The position numbers were made by a program, and so were the translations under genes. DNA of 26,759 nucleotides from an uncultured Eubacteriales bacterium (GTDB lineage: Bacteria > Bacillota > Clostridia > Oscillospirales > Oscillospiraceae): the NCBI GenBank assembly GCA_900550705.1, contig URTG01000005.1, positions 1-26,759 on the forward strand, written 5' to 3'. Positions within the stretch are counted from its first letter, which is position 1; each line of letters starts with the position of its first letter. Positions 6,889 through 14,105 of this stretch are shown piece after piece. The notes under the pieces are model-generated. The model was not told where the DNA came from. It ran no database searches and saw nothing but the letters and a program-made list of their open reading frames with translations.

Positions 6889-7332
6889 ATGGAAAAGAAT
6901 GTGGTCATCTCCATCAAGGGGATGCAAAAATACCAGGGCCAGGACCCCGACACGGTGGAGCTGGTCACCGAGGGCCGCCTCCAGCAGGAGGGGGACAGCT
7001 ATACCCTCTCCTATCAGGAGAGCGAGATCACCGGGCTGGAGGGCACGCTGACCACCATCCGGGTGGAGCCGGAGCAGGTGACCCTGCTGCGGGTGGGGGA
7101 GTTCAACTCCCAGATGGTCTTTCAGGAGGGCCGCCGCCACCTGTCCATGTATAATACACCCTATGGCGCCATGGCCATCGGGGTGAATACCCGCCGCCTG
7201 TCCGCCCAGCTGGACGAGGCGGGGGGCGACATCGAGATCGACTACGCCCTGGAGGTGGACCACGCGGTCGCCGGGCGGAACTCCTTCCGGATCAACGTGA
7301 AGGAGGCCGAGGGCGCGAGCCTGAAGCAGTAA
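6889..7332 (+). CDS. DUF1934 family beta-barrel protein (YwiB-like)
   Basis: A 147-residue protein of the DUF1934 family, a small calycin-like beta barrel represented by B. subtilis YwiB. Characteristic stretches are GDSYTLSYQESEITGLEGT, the FNSQMVFQEGRRH strand, NTPYGAMAIGVNT and a C-terminal IEIDYALEVDH strand. Biochemical function is not known. In Bacillus ywiB also sits directly upstream of argS, and here the gap to argS is about 20 nt, so the linkage supports the assignment. ATG 6889 follows GGGAGGT (6878-6884); the frame extends upstream, but that part overlaps the promoter. Confidence 0.85.
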   Translation: MEKNVVISIKGMQKYQGQDPDTVELVTEGRLQQEGDSYTLSYQESEITGLEGTLTTIRVEPEQVTLLRVGEFNSQMVFQEGRRHLSMYNTPYGAMAIGVNTRRLSAQLDEAGGDIEIDYALEVDHAVAGRNSFRINVKEAEGASLKQ

Positions 7333-7356
7333 ATTAGATAGGGTGTGAGCAAAAGC

Positions 7357-9105
7357 ATGAATAATATGATCCAGTCGGCCCGGGCCCAGGTGGCCCAGCT
7401 GACCCAGGCGGCCTATGAAAAGGCCGCAGCCGCCGGCGTTCTGCCCGGCGGGGCGGAGGTCTCCGCCACCATCGAGATCCCCAAGGACACCGCCCACGGG
7501 GACTACGCCTCCTCCTTCGCCATGGCGGGGGCCCGGGCCCTGCACAAGGCCCCCCGGGTCATTGCCCAGGCCATTGTGGACCACCTGGACCTGGAGGGCA
7601 GCTACTTCCAGAAGGTGGAGATCGCCGGCCCCGGCTTTCTGAACTTCACCCTGGGCCCCAAGTGGTATGGCGAGGTCCTGTCCGCCGTGGAGCAGCAGGG
7701 CGAGACCTACGGCTCCGGCGACGAGGGCAAGGGACGGAAGGTCATGGTGGAGTTCGTCTCCGCCAACCCCACCGGCCCCATGCACATGGGCAACGCCCGG
7801 GGCGGCGTGCTGGGCGACACCCTGGCCAACGTGCTGGCCCGGGACGGCTGGGATACCTGGAAGGAGTTCTATGTCAACGACGCCGGCAACCAGATCCACA
7901 AGTTTGCCGTGTCCATCAACGCCCGGTATATGCAGCTGATCCTGGGGGAGGAGAACTTCGAATTCCCCGAGGAGGGCTACCACGGCGACGACATCCGCCA
8001 GCTGGCCCAGGCCATCTACGACGCCCACGGCGACAGCTGGAGGGACCTGCCCGAGGAGGAGCGGCTGGACAAGCTGGCCCAGTACGGCCTGAAGGTCAAC
8101 ATCCCCAAGATGCAGGACGACCTGCGCCGCTACCGCATTGAGTATGACCAGTGGTTCTTCGAGTCGGAGCTGCACAACACCGGCTATGTGGCCGAGACCG
8201 TGCAGATGCTCACCCACAAGGGCTGGACCTATGAGAAGGACGGCGCCCTGTGGCTGAACACCACCGAGCTGCTGAAGGAGAAGTTCAAGCGGGAGGGCAA
8301 GACCCAGGAGCAGGTGGACAAGCTGGACCTGAAGGACGACGTCCTCCGCCGGGCCAACGGCTTCTACACCTACTTCGCCGCCGACATCGCCTATCACCGC
8401 AACAAGTTTGAAAAGCGGGGCTTCGACAAGGTCATCAACGTGTGGGGCGCGGACCACCACGGCCATGTGGCCCGGCTCCAGGCCGCCCTGGACGGCCTGG
8501 GTCTGGACGGCTCCCACCGCCTGGTGATCGTTCTCATGCAGCTGGTGAACCTGCTCCAGGACGGCAAGCCCGTCCGGATGTCCAAGCGCTCCGGCAAGGC
8601 CATCGCCCTGCACGACCTGCTGGACGAGGTCAGCGTGGACGCCGCCCGGTTCTTCTTCAACTCCCGCACCGCCACCAGCCCCGTGGACTTCGACCTGGAC
8701 CTGGCCGTCCGGGAGGACAGCGAGAACCCGGTGTACTATGTCCAGTACGCCCACGCCCGCATCTGCTCCCTGGTCAGCCGTCTGGCGGAGGAGGGGGCCC
8801 AGGTGCCCCAGGCGGAGACGGTAGACGCCGCCCTGCTCACCGCCCCCGAGGAGCTGACCCTGCTGAAGGCCCTGGCCCAGTACCCCGAGGAGATCCACCT
8901 GGCCGCCCGGGATTACGACCCCAGCCGGATTAACCGCTACCTGGCCACCCTGGCCGGCGATTTCCATCGCTTCTACAGCGCCTGCCGGATCAAGGGCGAG
9001 GAGCCGGCCATCCTGGCCGCCCGCCTGAAGCTGGCCGACACGGTCCGTGCCGTTCTGGCCAACGGTCTGGGCCTGCTGGGCGTTACCGCGCCGGAGAAGA
9101 TGTAA
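7357..9105 (+). CDS. argS: Arginyl-tRNA synthetase
   Basis: A 582-residue class I aminoacyl-tRNA synthetase that charges tRNA-Arg in the cytoplasm. In order: an N-terminal Add1-type tRNA-binding domain (to about residue 110), the HIGH-equivalent PTGPMHMGNARGG near residue 138-150, the KMSKS-equivalent VRMSKRSGKA near residue 407-416, and the helical DALR anticodon-binding domain starting YVQYAHARI. Length and motif order match the family. The start is uncertain: GTG at 7345 has an AGGG sequence only one base away, whereas ATG 7357 lies 11 nt after GGTG and is preferred. It is the second gene of the DUF1934 operon and is closed by a strong terminator. Confidence 0.95.
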   Translation: MNNMIQSARAQVAQLTQAAYEKAAAAGVLPGGAEVSATIEIPKDTAHGDYASSFAMAGARALHKAPRVIAQAIVDHLDLEGSYFQKVEIAGPGFLNFTLGPKWYGEVLSAVEQQGETYGSGDEGKGRKVMVEFVSANPTGPMHMGNARGGVLGDTLANVLARDGWDTWKEFYVNDAGNQIHKFAVSINARYMQLILGEENFEFPEEGYHGDDIRQLAQAIYDAHGDSWRDLPEEERLDKLAQYGLKVNIPKMQDDLRRYRIEYDQWFFESELHNTGYVAETVQMLTHKGWTYEKDGALWLNTTELLKEKFKREGKTQEQVDKLDLKDDVLRRANGFYTYFAADIAYHRNKFEKRGFDKVINVWGADHHGHVARLQAALDGLGLDGSHRLVIVLMQLVNLLQDGKPVRMSKRSGKAIALHDLLDEVSVDAARFFFNSRTATSPVDFDLDLAVREDSENPVYYVQYAHARICSLVSRLAEEGAQVPQAETVDAALLTAPEELTLLKALAQYPEEIHLAARDYDPSRINRYLATLAGDFHRFYSACRIKGEEPAILAARLKLADTVRAVLANGLGLLGVTAPEKM

Positions 9106-9116
9106 CTGAAACAATC

Positions 9117-9148
9117 AAGACGCCCGCACGGCTGCGGGCGTCTTTTTT
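9117..9148 (+). terminator. Intrinsic terminator of argS
   Basis: AAGACGCCCGCA (9117-9128) pairs with TGCGGGCGTCTT (9133-9144), with a 4-nt loop and continuing T tract to 9148. Only 26 bases separate it from the next ATG, so no room for a full promoter remains after the hairpin. Confidence 0.92.
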
Positions 9149-9174
9149 AGACATAGATTTTATTGGGAGGTCCT

Positions 9175-9813
9175 ATGAAGCTGAACCCATTGGAGGCCCT
9201 GCTGGCCCGGCGCACCCCGGGGGTGATGGACGTCACCCGGGAGTACGCCGTTCTGGTCCCCCTGATCCCCCAGGGGGACGGGCGCTATACCCTGCTCTAC
9301 GAGGTCCGGGCCGCCGCCCTGGCCCACCAGCCCGGGGAGATCTGCTTCCCCGGCGGGCGGCTGGAGGGGGAGGAGACCCCCACCGCCTGCGCCCTGCGGG
9401 AGACGGAGGAGGAGCTGGCCATCCCCCCCGCCGCCGTCCGGGTGCTGGGCCGGCTGGATGTGCTGGCCCACCGGACGGGCAGTCTCATCCACCCCATCCT
9501 GGGGGTGGTGGACCCCGCCGCGGCAAAGGCGCTGCGCCCCAGTCCCGCCGAGGTGGCGGAGACCTTTCAGGTGCCGGTAGACTGGCTGCTGGCCCAGGAG
9601 CCGGAGGAGTTTTCCTACCCTCTGCGGCCCGCGCCGGGGGCGGACTTCCCCTATGACCGGCTGGGCATCCCCCCGGACTACCCCTGGGTGCCCGGGCGGG
9701 AGCGAGTCCCGGCCTATCACTGGCAGGACCGGATCATCTGGGGCATCACCGGGCGCATTACCCGGCATTTCACGGCCCTGCTCCGGCAGAGCCAGCAGGA
9801 GGAGAGACCATGA
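9175..9813 (+). CDS. Nudix hydrolase, CoA pyrophosphatase type
   Basis: A 212-residue Nudix enzyme. The Nudix box runs from GRLEGEE through RETEEEL, fitting G-x5-E-x7-RE-x2-EE apart from Ala for the usual late Gly. Just before it, the stretch LLYEVRAAALAHQPGEICFPGG matches the NuCoA signature (LLTxR...H.G...FPGG) of enzymes that cleave CoA and its derivatives to 3',5'-ADP and 4'-phosphopantetheine (YeaB/NudL, Nudt7 relatives). ATG 9175 is chosen over the TTG at 9163 because GGGAGG (9165-9170) lies between them. The next gene overlaps by four bases (ATGA), so the pair is coupled. It depends on read-through of the argS terminator or on a promoter inside argS. Confidence 0.87.
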   Translation: MKLNPLEALLARRTPGVMDVTREYAVLVPLIPQGDGRYTLLYEVRAAALAHQPGEICFPGGRLEGEETPTACALRETEEELAIPPAAVRVLGRLDVLAHRTGSLIHPILGVVDPAAAKALRPSPAEVAETFQVPVDWLLAQEPEEFSYPLRPAPGADFPYDRLGIPPDYPWVPGRERVPAYHWQDRIIWGITGRITRHFTALLRQSQQEERP

Positions 9814-10115
9814 ACCCTGTCTTTTTTGTACGCCTGGACTGGAACGCCCTGTTTCAGCTCTATCTGCTGTTTGTCAATCTGGCGGCCTTCGCCCTGATGG
9901 GCCTGGACAAGCGCCGCGCGCAGCGGGGCCAGTGGCGCATCCCGGAGCACACCCTGTTCCTGTTCCCCTTCGTGGGCGGCGCGTTGGGCGGTATTCTGGG
10001 CATGAGCTGGTTTCACCACAAGACCAGGCACTGGTATTTCGTCTGGGGCTTCCGCCTTCTGCTGGCCGCCCAGCTTCTGGGCGGGCTGTGGGTCAGGTGG
10101 AAGGGGTGGGCCTAA
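9810..10115 (+). CDS. DUF1294 family small membrane protein
   Basis: A 101-residue protein with three or four hydrophobic segments. The family hallmarks are the cytoplasmic MGLDKRRAQRGQWRIPE motif (residues ~31-47), followed by FPFVGGALGGILGM and the FHHKTRHWYF segment. DUF1294 proteins are widespread and uncharacterised. GGAGGAG lies inside the upstream Nudix gene, 8 nt before the ATG, and the genes overlap by ATGA, so translation is coupled. A functional link with CoA turnover is only suggested by the overlap. Confidence 0.85.
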   Translation: MNPVFFVRLDWNALFQLYLLFVNLAAFALMGLDKRRAQRGQWRIPEHTLFLFPFVGGALGGILGMSWFHHKTRHWYFVWGFRLLLAAQLLGGLWVRWKGWA

Positions 10116-10121
10116 CTCCGG

Positions 10122-10157
10122 CTTGTCAAAAAAGTGGCTTCGCCGCTTTTTCGACAG
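10122..10157. terminator. Bidirectional terminator; repeat-family hairpin
   Basis: CTTGTCAAAAAAGTGG (10122-10137) pairs with CCGCTTTTTCGACAG (10143-10157), giving an A/T block inside the stem that acts as the T tract on each strand. It lies between the convergent DUF1294 gene and ribH. Its left arm shares CTTGTCAAAAAAGT with the palindrome at 25075-25117. Confidence 0.7.
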
Positions 10158-10169
10158 TCTGGTAACTCG

Positions 10170-10637
10170 TTACCCCTTCAGCTCCCGGAACAGATTCACC
10201 ATCTCAATGGCGCCCTGGGCACATTCGGCGCCCTTGTTGCCCGCCTTAGTGCCGGCGCGCTCGATGGCCTGCTCCAGATTGTCGGTGGTGAGGACGCCGA
10301 ACAGAACGGGCACACCGGAGTCCAGACCGGCGGCGGCCACGCCCTTCGAGACCTCGCTGCAAACATAGTCGTAGTGGCTGGTGCTGCCGCGGATCACAGC
10401 CCCCAGGGCGATGACCGCGTCGTACCGGCCGCTTTTTGCCATGCGGGCGGCGGTGATGGGGATTTCAAAGGCCCCGGGGACCCAGGCCACGTCGATGTCC
10501 TCCCCCCGGACCCCGTGGCGGAGGAGGGTGTCCTCGCAGCCGCTGAGGAGCTTGGAGACGATGAATTCGTTAAAACGGGCGGCCACCACGCCGACGCGGA
10601 TGCCCTCTGCGACCAGTTTTCCTTCCAAGATGTTCAT
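10170..10637 (-). CDS. ribH: 6,7-dimethyl-8-ribityllumazine synthase
   Basis: A 155-residue protein, normal length for lumazine synthase, which condenses 5-amino-6-ribitylaminouracil with 3,4-dihydroxybutanone 4-phosphate in the penultimate step of riboflavin synthesis and assembles into 60-subunit or pentameric shells. Key stretches are ARFNEFIVSKL near residue 20 (substrate-binding Phe), WVPGAFEIP near 51-59, ALGAVIRGSTSHYDYV near 77-92 including the catalytic His at GSTSHYD, and GVLTTDNLEQAIERAGTKAGNKG. ATG 10637 is chosen by alignment and an AAGGAAGG site (10645-10652); the frame runs further upstream without a start signal. It is the last gene of the riboflavin operon, 86 nt after ribBA. 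Confidence 0.96.
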   Translation of the reverse strand: MNILEGKLVAEGIRVGVVAARFNEFIVSKLLSGCEDTLLRHGVRGEDIDVAWVPGAFEIPITAARMAKSGRYDAVIALGAVIRGSTSHYDYVCSEVSKGVAAAGLDSGVPVLFGVLTTDNLEQAIERAGTKAGNKGAECAQGAIEMVNLFRELKG

Positions 10638-10689
10638 ATTCAATACCTTCCTTGTTTTTTGATTGATTACTTCGTGCTCCCCGCCCTCT

Positions 10690-10702
10690 GAGGGGGCGGG
10701 GA
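10690..10702 (-). other. Hairpin in the ribBA-ribH gap (approximate extent 10679-10702)
   Basis: CCCCGCCC (10679-10686) and GGGCGGGG (10694-10701) form a stable stem in the 86-nt gap between ribBA and ribH. No T tract follows on the minus strand, so termination is unlikely; a role in mRNA processing or stability is possible. Confidence 0.4.
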
Positions 10703-10723
10703 ACGCAGCGTGAAGCGGAGTAT

Positions 10724-11929
10724 TTAATAGCTCAGCAGGTGCCCCATGCGCTGCTGTTTGGTTTTCAGATAGAAGCGGTCCTCCGGGGTGGCCTCCACCT
10801 GGATGGGGACCCGCTGGGTGATCTCCAGGCCGAAGTCCGCCAGCTGGTAGAGCTTGTCCGGGTTGTTGGTGAGCAGACGCATGGTCTGCACCCCCAGGTC
10901 CCGGAGGATCTGGGCACCCACCCAATACTCCCGCAGGTCGGGGGCGAAGCCCAGCTGCACATTGGCGTCTACCGTGTCCAGCCCCTGCTCCTGCAAGCGA
11001 TAGGCCTTCAGCTTATTGATCAGGCCGATGCCCCGGCCCTCCTGGCGCATATAGAGGAGTACGCCCCGGCCTTCGGCCTCGATCTGCCGCAGGGCGGCGG
11101 CCAGCTGCTGGCCGCAGTCGCAGCGGCGGGAGCCGAACACGTCGCCGGTGAGGCACTCGGAGTGGACCCGGCACAGCACGTCTCTGCCGTCCCCCAGGTC
11201 CCCCTTCACCAGGGCCACATGGTGCTCGCCGGTGAGATCGTTGACGTAGCCGTAAATGCGGAAATCGCCGAAGCGGGTGGGCATCTGGGCGGCGGCCTCC
11301 TGGGTGACGTGCTTGTCGTGGCGGCGGCAGTAGTCCTGCAGGGCCTGGATGGTCAGCACCTTCATGCCCCAGACCTTGGCCTTCTCCAGCAGCTGGGTGG
11401 TGCGGAGCATGGTGCCGTCCTCCCCCATGATCTCGCAGCACAGGCCGCAGGGGGTGAGACCGGCCAGGCGGCACAGGTCCACCGTGGCCTCTGTGTGGCC
11501 GTTTCGCACCAGCACCCCGCCCCGGCGGGCCACCAGGGGGAAGACGTGCCCGGGGCGGCGCAGGTCCTCCGGCCGGGTGGCCGGGTCCACGCAGGCCCGG
11601 CAGGTGAAGCCCCGCTCTGCGGCGGAGATGCCGGTGGTGGTATCCACATGGTCGATGGACACGGTGAAGGCGGTGCCGTGGTTGTCGGTGTTCACCTTGA
11701 CCATCTGCTCCAGACCAAGCCGGGCGGCCACCTCGGCGCTCATGGGGGTGCAGATGAGACCCCGGGCATCGGTGGCCATGCGGTTGACATTCTCGGTGGT
11801 GGCAAACTGGGCGGCGCAGATCATGTCCCCCTCGTTCTCTCGGTCCGGGTCGTCAATGGTGATGATAATATGTCCGGCCCGAAGCTCCTCCAGGGCCTCC
11901 TCCACGGTGCAGAAATCCGCGTGTTCCAT
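10724..11929 (-). CDS. ribBA: Bifunctional 3,4-dihydroxy-2-butanone-4-phosphate synthase / GTP cyclohydrolase II
   Basis: A 401-residue fusion, usual for RibBA, that supplies both precursors of riboflavin. The RibB half (1-~200) has the DDPDRENEGD motif (26-35), CTPMS (60-64), DTTTGISA (96-103) and NGHTEATVDL (143-152). The RibA half (~205-401) has the zinc site Cys259/Cys270/Cys272 in SECLTGDVFGSRRCDC and the MRQEGRGIGL loop (294-303). All expected catalytic residues are seen. GGAGGAAT (about 11934-11941, minus strand) precedes ATG 11929. It lies 14 nt downstream of ribE in the operon. The apparent open frame continues far upstream but merely shadows ribE. Confidence 0.96.
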   Translation of the reverse strand: MEHADFCTVEEALEELRAGHIIITIDDPDRENEGDMICAAQFATTENVNRMATDARGLICTPMSAEVAARLGLEQMVKVNTDNHGTAFTVSIDHVDTTTGISAAERGFTCRACVDPATRPEDLRRPGHVFPLVARRGGVLVRNGHTEATVDLCRLAGLTPCGLCCEIMGEDGTMLRTTQLLEKAKVWGMKVLTIQALQDYCRRHDKHVTQEAAAQMPTRFGDFRIYGYVNDLTGEHHVALVKGDLGDGRDVLCRVHSECLTGDVFGSRRCDCGQQLAAALRQIEAEGRGVLLYMRQEGRGIGLINKLKAYRLQEQGLDTVDANVQLGFAPDLREYWVGAQILRDLGVQTMRLLTNNPDKLYQLADFGLEITQRVPIQVEATPEDRFYLKTKQQRMGHLLSY

Positions 11930-11943
11930 AGGTATTCCTCCAA

Positions 11944-12591
11944 TCAAAATCCGTTCTGCGCCAGAAAATCCAGGGTCAGCCCGCCGCCTTGGGCGGGGTC
12001 CGGCGCGGGGCGCAGCAGCTTTTCTACATATTTGGCCAGGATGTCCGTCTCCAGATTGACCACGTCCCCCGGCCCCTTCCGTCCCAGCAGCGTGATGGCG
12101 GCGGTGTGGGGGATGAGGGAGACGGAGAACCGGTCGTCCTCCACCGCCGCCACGGTGAGACTGACCCCGTCGATGGTGATGGAGCCCTTCTCCACCACAT
12201 AGCGCAGCAGCGCGGGCGGGGCGGAGACGGTGTACCACAGGGCGTTGTCGTCCCGGCGGACGTGCTGGACGGCACCGGTGCCGTCGATGTGTCCCGAGAC
12301 GATGTGGCCGCCGAAGCGGCCGTTGGCGGCCATGGCCCGTTCCAGATTCACCGGGCTGCCCGGCACCAGAACGCCCAGGGAGGAGCGGTCCAGCGTCTCC
12401 GGCATAACGTCGGCGGTGAAGCCCCCGGCGTCCACCCCCGTGGCGGTGAGGCACACGCCGTTGACGGCCACGCTGTCGCCGATGTGCAGGCCGTCCAGCA
12501 CCACCCCGGCCCCGATGGACAGCACCGCAGAGCGGCTGCCCCGGCGGACGCTGCGGATGGTGCCCAGCTCCTCAACGATCCCGGTGAACAT
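11944..12591 (-). CDS. ribE: Riboflavin synthase alpha chain
   Basis: A 215-residue protein made of two lumazine-binding barrels, which dismutates two molecules of 6,7-dimethyl-8-ribityllumazine into riboflavin and 5-amino-6-ribitylaminouracil. It begins with the diagnostic MFTGIVEELG. The first repeat includes SVAVNGVCLTA, and the second SGHIDGTGAV and GSITIDGVSLTV. Its start lies 20 bases inside the end of ribD, with GGGAGGTG about 8 nt upstream in the ribD coding sequence, so translation is coupled. Confidence 0.96.
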   Translation of the reverse strand: MFTGIVEELGTIRSVRRGSRSAVLSIGAGVVLDGLHIGDSVAVNGVCLTATGVDAGGFTADVMPETLDRSSLGVLVPGSPVNLERAMAANGRFGGHIVSGHIDGTGAVQHVRRDDNALWYTVSAPPALLRYVVEKGSITIDGVSLTVAAVEDDRFSVSLIPHTAAITLLGRKGPGDVVNLETDILAKYVEKLLRPAPDPAQGGGLTLDFLAQNGF

Positions 12592-13678
12592 CGGGCAGCA
12601 CCTCCCCTTCCAGCAGAATATCTTCTCCCATCGGAGTGACCGACAGGCCGGTGAGCCGGACGGCGTGGTCCGGGTCCTCCGCCCCCAGCCCGGCGACGGG
12701 GGTTTTGGCGCTCTCCCCGCCCAGCAGCTTGGGGGAGACGTAGGCCTGCACCCCCTGGACCAGGCCGGCCTCCAGCATGGACCAGTTCAGGGTGCCGCCG
12801 CCCTCCAGGAGCAGACTGTCGATCTCCTGGCCCCCCAGCCGGTCCAGCAGGGCGGGCAGGTCCACCCGGCCGTCCGTCCCGGGCAGGTCCCAGACGGCGC
12901 AGCCGGCGGCCCGAAGGGCCTCTGCCCGGGCCGGGTCGGGGGACGCGGCGGCGAAGACGGTGGGGACGGTCCCGGCGGTCTGCACCAGCCGGCTGTCCAG
13001 GGGGGTGCGGAGATGGGCGTCGCAGATCACCCGCAGGGGGTTCCGTCCGCCCTCCAGGCGGCAGGTGAGCAGGGGATCGTCGGCCAGCACGGTGCCCACC
13101 CCCACCAGAATGGCCGGGTGGCGGTCCCGGTCCCGGTGGACCTGCTGCCGGGCCTCCGGGCCGGTGATCCACCGGGCGGCCCCGGTGCGGGAGGCGATCT
13201 TCCCGTCCAGAGTCATGGCGTATTTCAGCACCACATAGGGGCGGCGGGTGGTGATGTAGTGGAAGAACACCCGGTTCAGCGCCCGGCTCTCCGCCTCCAG
13301 CACCCCGGTGGCAACAGCCACGCCCCGGCGGCGAAGCAGCTCCAGCCCGTGACCGGCCACCAGGGGATTGGGGTCGCCGCAGGCCACCACCACCCGGGCG
13401 ATGCCCGCGTCCAGAATGGCCTGGGTGCAGGGGGGCTGCCGCCCCTGGTGACAGCAGGGCTCCAGAGTGACATAGAGGGTGCTGCCCCGGGGGTCCTCCG
13501 TGCAGCGGGCCAGGGCCTCCCGCTCGGCGTGCAGACCGCCGCACCGCTGGTGCCAGCCCTCGCCGATGATGCGGCCCTCCTTCACCAGCACCGCTCCCAC
13601 CATGGGGTTGGGCCGGGTCTGTCCCAGCCCCCGCCGGGCCAGGTCCAGCGCCCGGGCCATGTAGTCTTGATCGGTCAT
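12572..13678 (-). CDS. ribD: Bifunctional diaminohydroxyphosphoribosylaminopyrimidine deaminase / 5-amino-6-(5-phosphoribosylamino)uracil reductase
   Basis: A 368-residue fusion of a cytidine-deaminase-like domain (1-~145) and a DHFR-like reductase domain (~148-365), catalysing the second and third steps of riboflavin synthesis. The zinc-dependent deaminase site is H50-A-E52 in GGLHAERE with Cys75 and Cys84 in EPCCHQGRQPPC. The reductase begins RPYVVLKYAMTLDGKIA and includes SLLLEGGGTLNWSML. ATG 13678 is chosen because GGAAGGGAG precedes it and the homologous N-terminus MTDQDYMARALDLA starts there; the frame remains open upstream through the riboswitch. It is the first gene of the operon and is controlled by the FMN riboswitch upstream. 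Confidence 0.96.
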   Translation of the reverse strand: MTDQDYMARALDLARRGLGQTRPNPMVGAVLVKEGRIIGEGWHQRCGGLHAEREALARCTEDPRGSTLYVTLEPCCHQGRQPPCTQAILDAGIARVVVACGDPNPLVAGHGLELLRRRGVAVATGVLEAESRALNRVFFHYITTRRPYVVLKYAMTLDGKIASRTGAARWITGPEARQQVHRDRDRHPAILVGVGTVLADDPLLTCRLEGGRNPLRVICDAHLRTPLDSRLVQTAGTVPTVFAAASPDPARAEALRAAGCAVWDLPGTDGRVDLPALLDRLGGQEIDSLLLEGGGTLNWSMLEAGLVQGVQAYVSPKLLGGESAKTPVAGLGAEDPDHAVRLTGLSVTPMGEDILLEGEVLPDVHRDR

Positions 13679-13710
13679 AGAAGTCTCCCTTCCGGGACCT
13701 TGTGGGCAGA

Positions 13711-13739
13711 TAAAAAGCCCTGTACCGCAGTACAGAGCT
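13711..13739 (-). terminator. Second intrinsic terminator between FMN riboswitch and ribD
   Basis: On the minus strand AGCTCTGTAC (13730-13739) pairs with GTACAGGGCT (13716-13725) over 10 bp with a 4-nt loop, followed by a run of T (13711-13716, one interruption). It lies 33 bases upstream of the ribD start and downstream of the riboswitch's own terminator. Confidence 0.75.
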
Positions 13740-13771
13740 AAAATCCTATGACCGGGACCTCCTGCGCCCGG

Positions 13772-13809
13772 AAAAACAAAACGCCCCGGAATGAAAACCA
13801 TTCCAGAGC
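13772..13809 (-). terminator. FMN riboswitch expression-platform terminator
   Basis: On the minus strand GCTCTGGAATG (13799-13809) pairs with CATTCCGGGGC (13783-13793) over 11 bp with a 5-nt loop, followed by GTTTTGTTTTT (13772-13782). A preceding CGCGGAG/CTCCGCG hairpin (about 13821-13840) links it to the aptamer. Confidence 0.85.
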
Positions 13810-13844
13810 AACACCATGGGCGCGGAGCTTCCTCCGCGGTCACA

Positions 13845-13960
13845 TGATCTTCTTTCCTCCCGACTGTACGGTCGGCTTCGGAATCACACCGAATCATGCC
13901 TTGCGGCTCGTGGGCTATACCACCGGTGGGGAATCGCACCCCGCCCTGAAGATCCTTGTT
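13845..13960 (-). promoter_or_regulatory. FMN riboswitch (RFN element)
   Basis: Read on the minus strand, the leader has all the conserved RFN blocks in order: AGGATCTTCAGGGCGGGGTG, ATTCCCCACCGGTGGTATAG, CCCACGAGCC, GATTCGGTG, CCGACCGTACAGTC and GGAGGAAAGAAGATC. The closing P1 helix is GATCTTC with GAAGATC. This aptamer binds FMN and, in Firmicutes, terminates transcription of riboflavin genes when FMN is plentiful. It lies between the operon promoter and ribD, with the terminator hairpin immediately downstream. Confidence 0.96.
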
Positions 13961-13971
13961 TGATTGCCGCA

Positions 13972-14000
13972 AGTATACGCCCGGCGGGCCACTTTGTCAA
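13972..14000 (-). promoter_or_regulatory. Sigma-A promoter of the riboflavin operon
   Basis: Minus strand: perfect TTGACA (13995-14000), 17-bp spacer, TATACT (13972-13977). Transcription would start a few bases before the riboswitch aptamer. It is back-to-back with the dusB promoter. Confidence 0.87.
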
Positions 14001-14028
14001 GAAAAAGTTTTTTGCCCCCCTCTGCCGC

Positions 14029-14057
14029 TTGTCAACCCAGGGGGAGTATGGTACAAT
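14029..14057 (+). promoter_or_regulatory. Sigma-A promoter of dusB
   Basis: TTGTCA (14029-14034), 17-bp spacer, TACAAT (14052-14057), 49 bases ahead of the dusB ATG. Confidence 0.75.
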
Positions 14058-14105
14058 AACCGGACACGATAAATCACGTTTTTATACTCTATTTTGGAGG
14101 TTTTC

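Noticed and set aside
6799..9114. 771-codon open frame on the minus strand
   Set aside because: It is antisense to DUF1934 and argS, which have full family motifs; the translation is repetitive and Gly/Val/Leu/Gln-rich.
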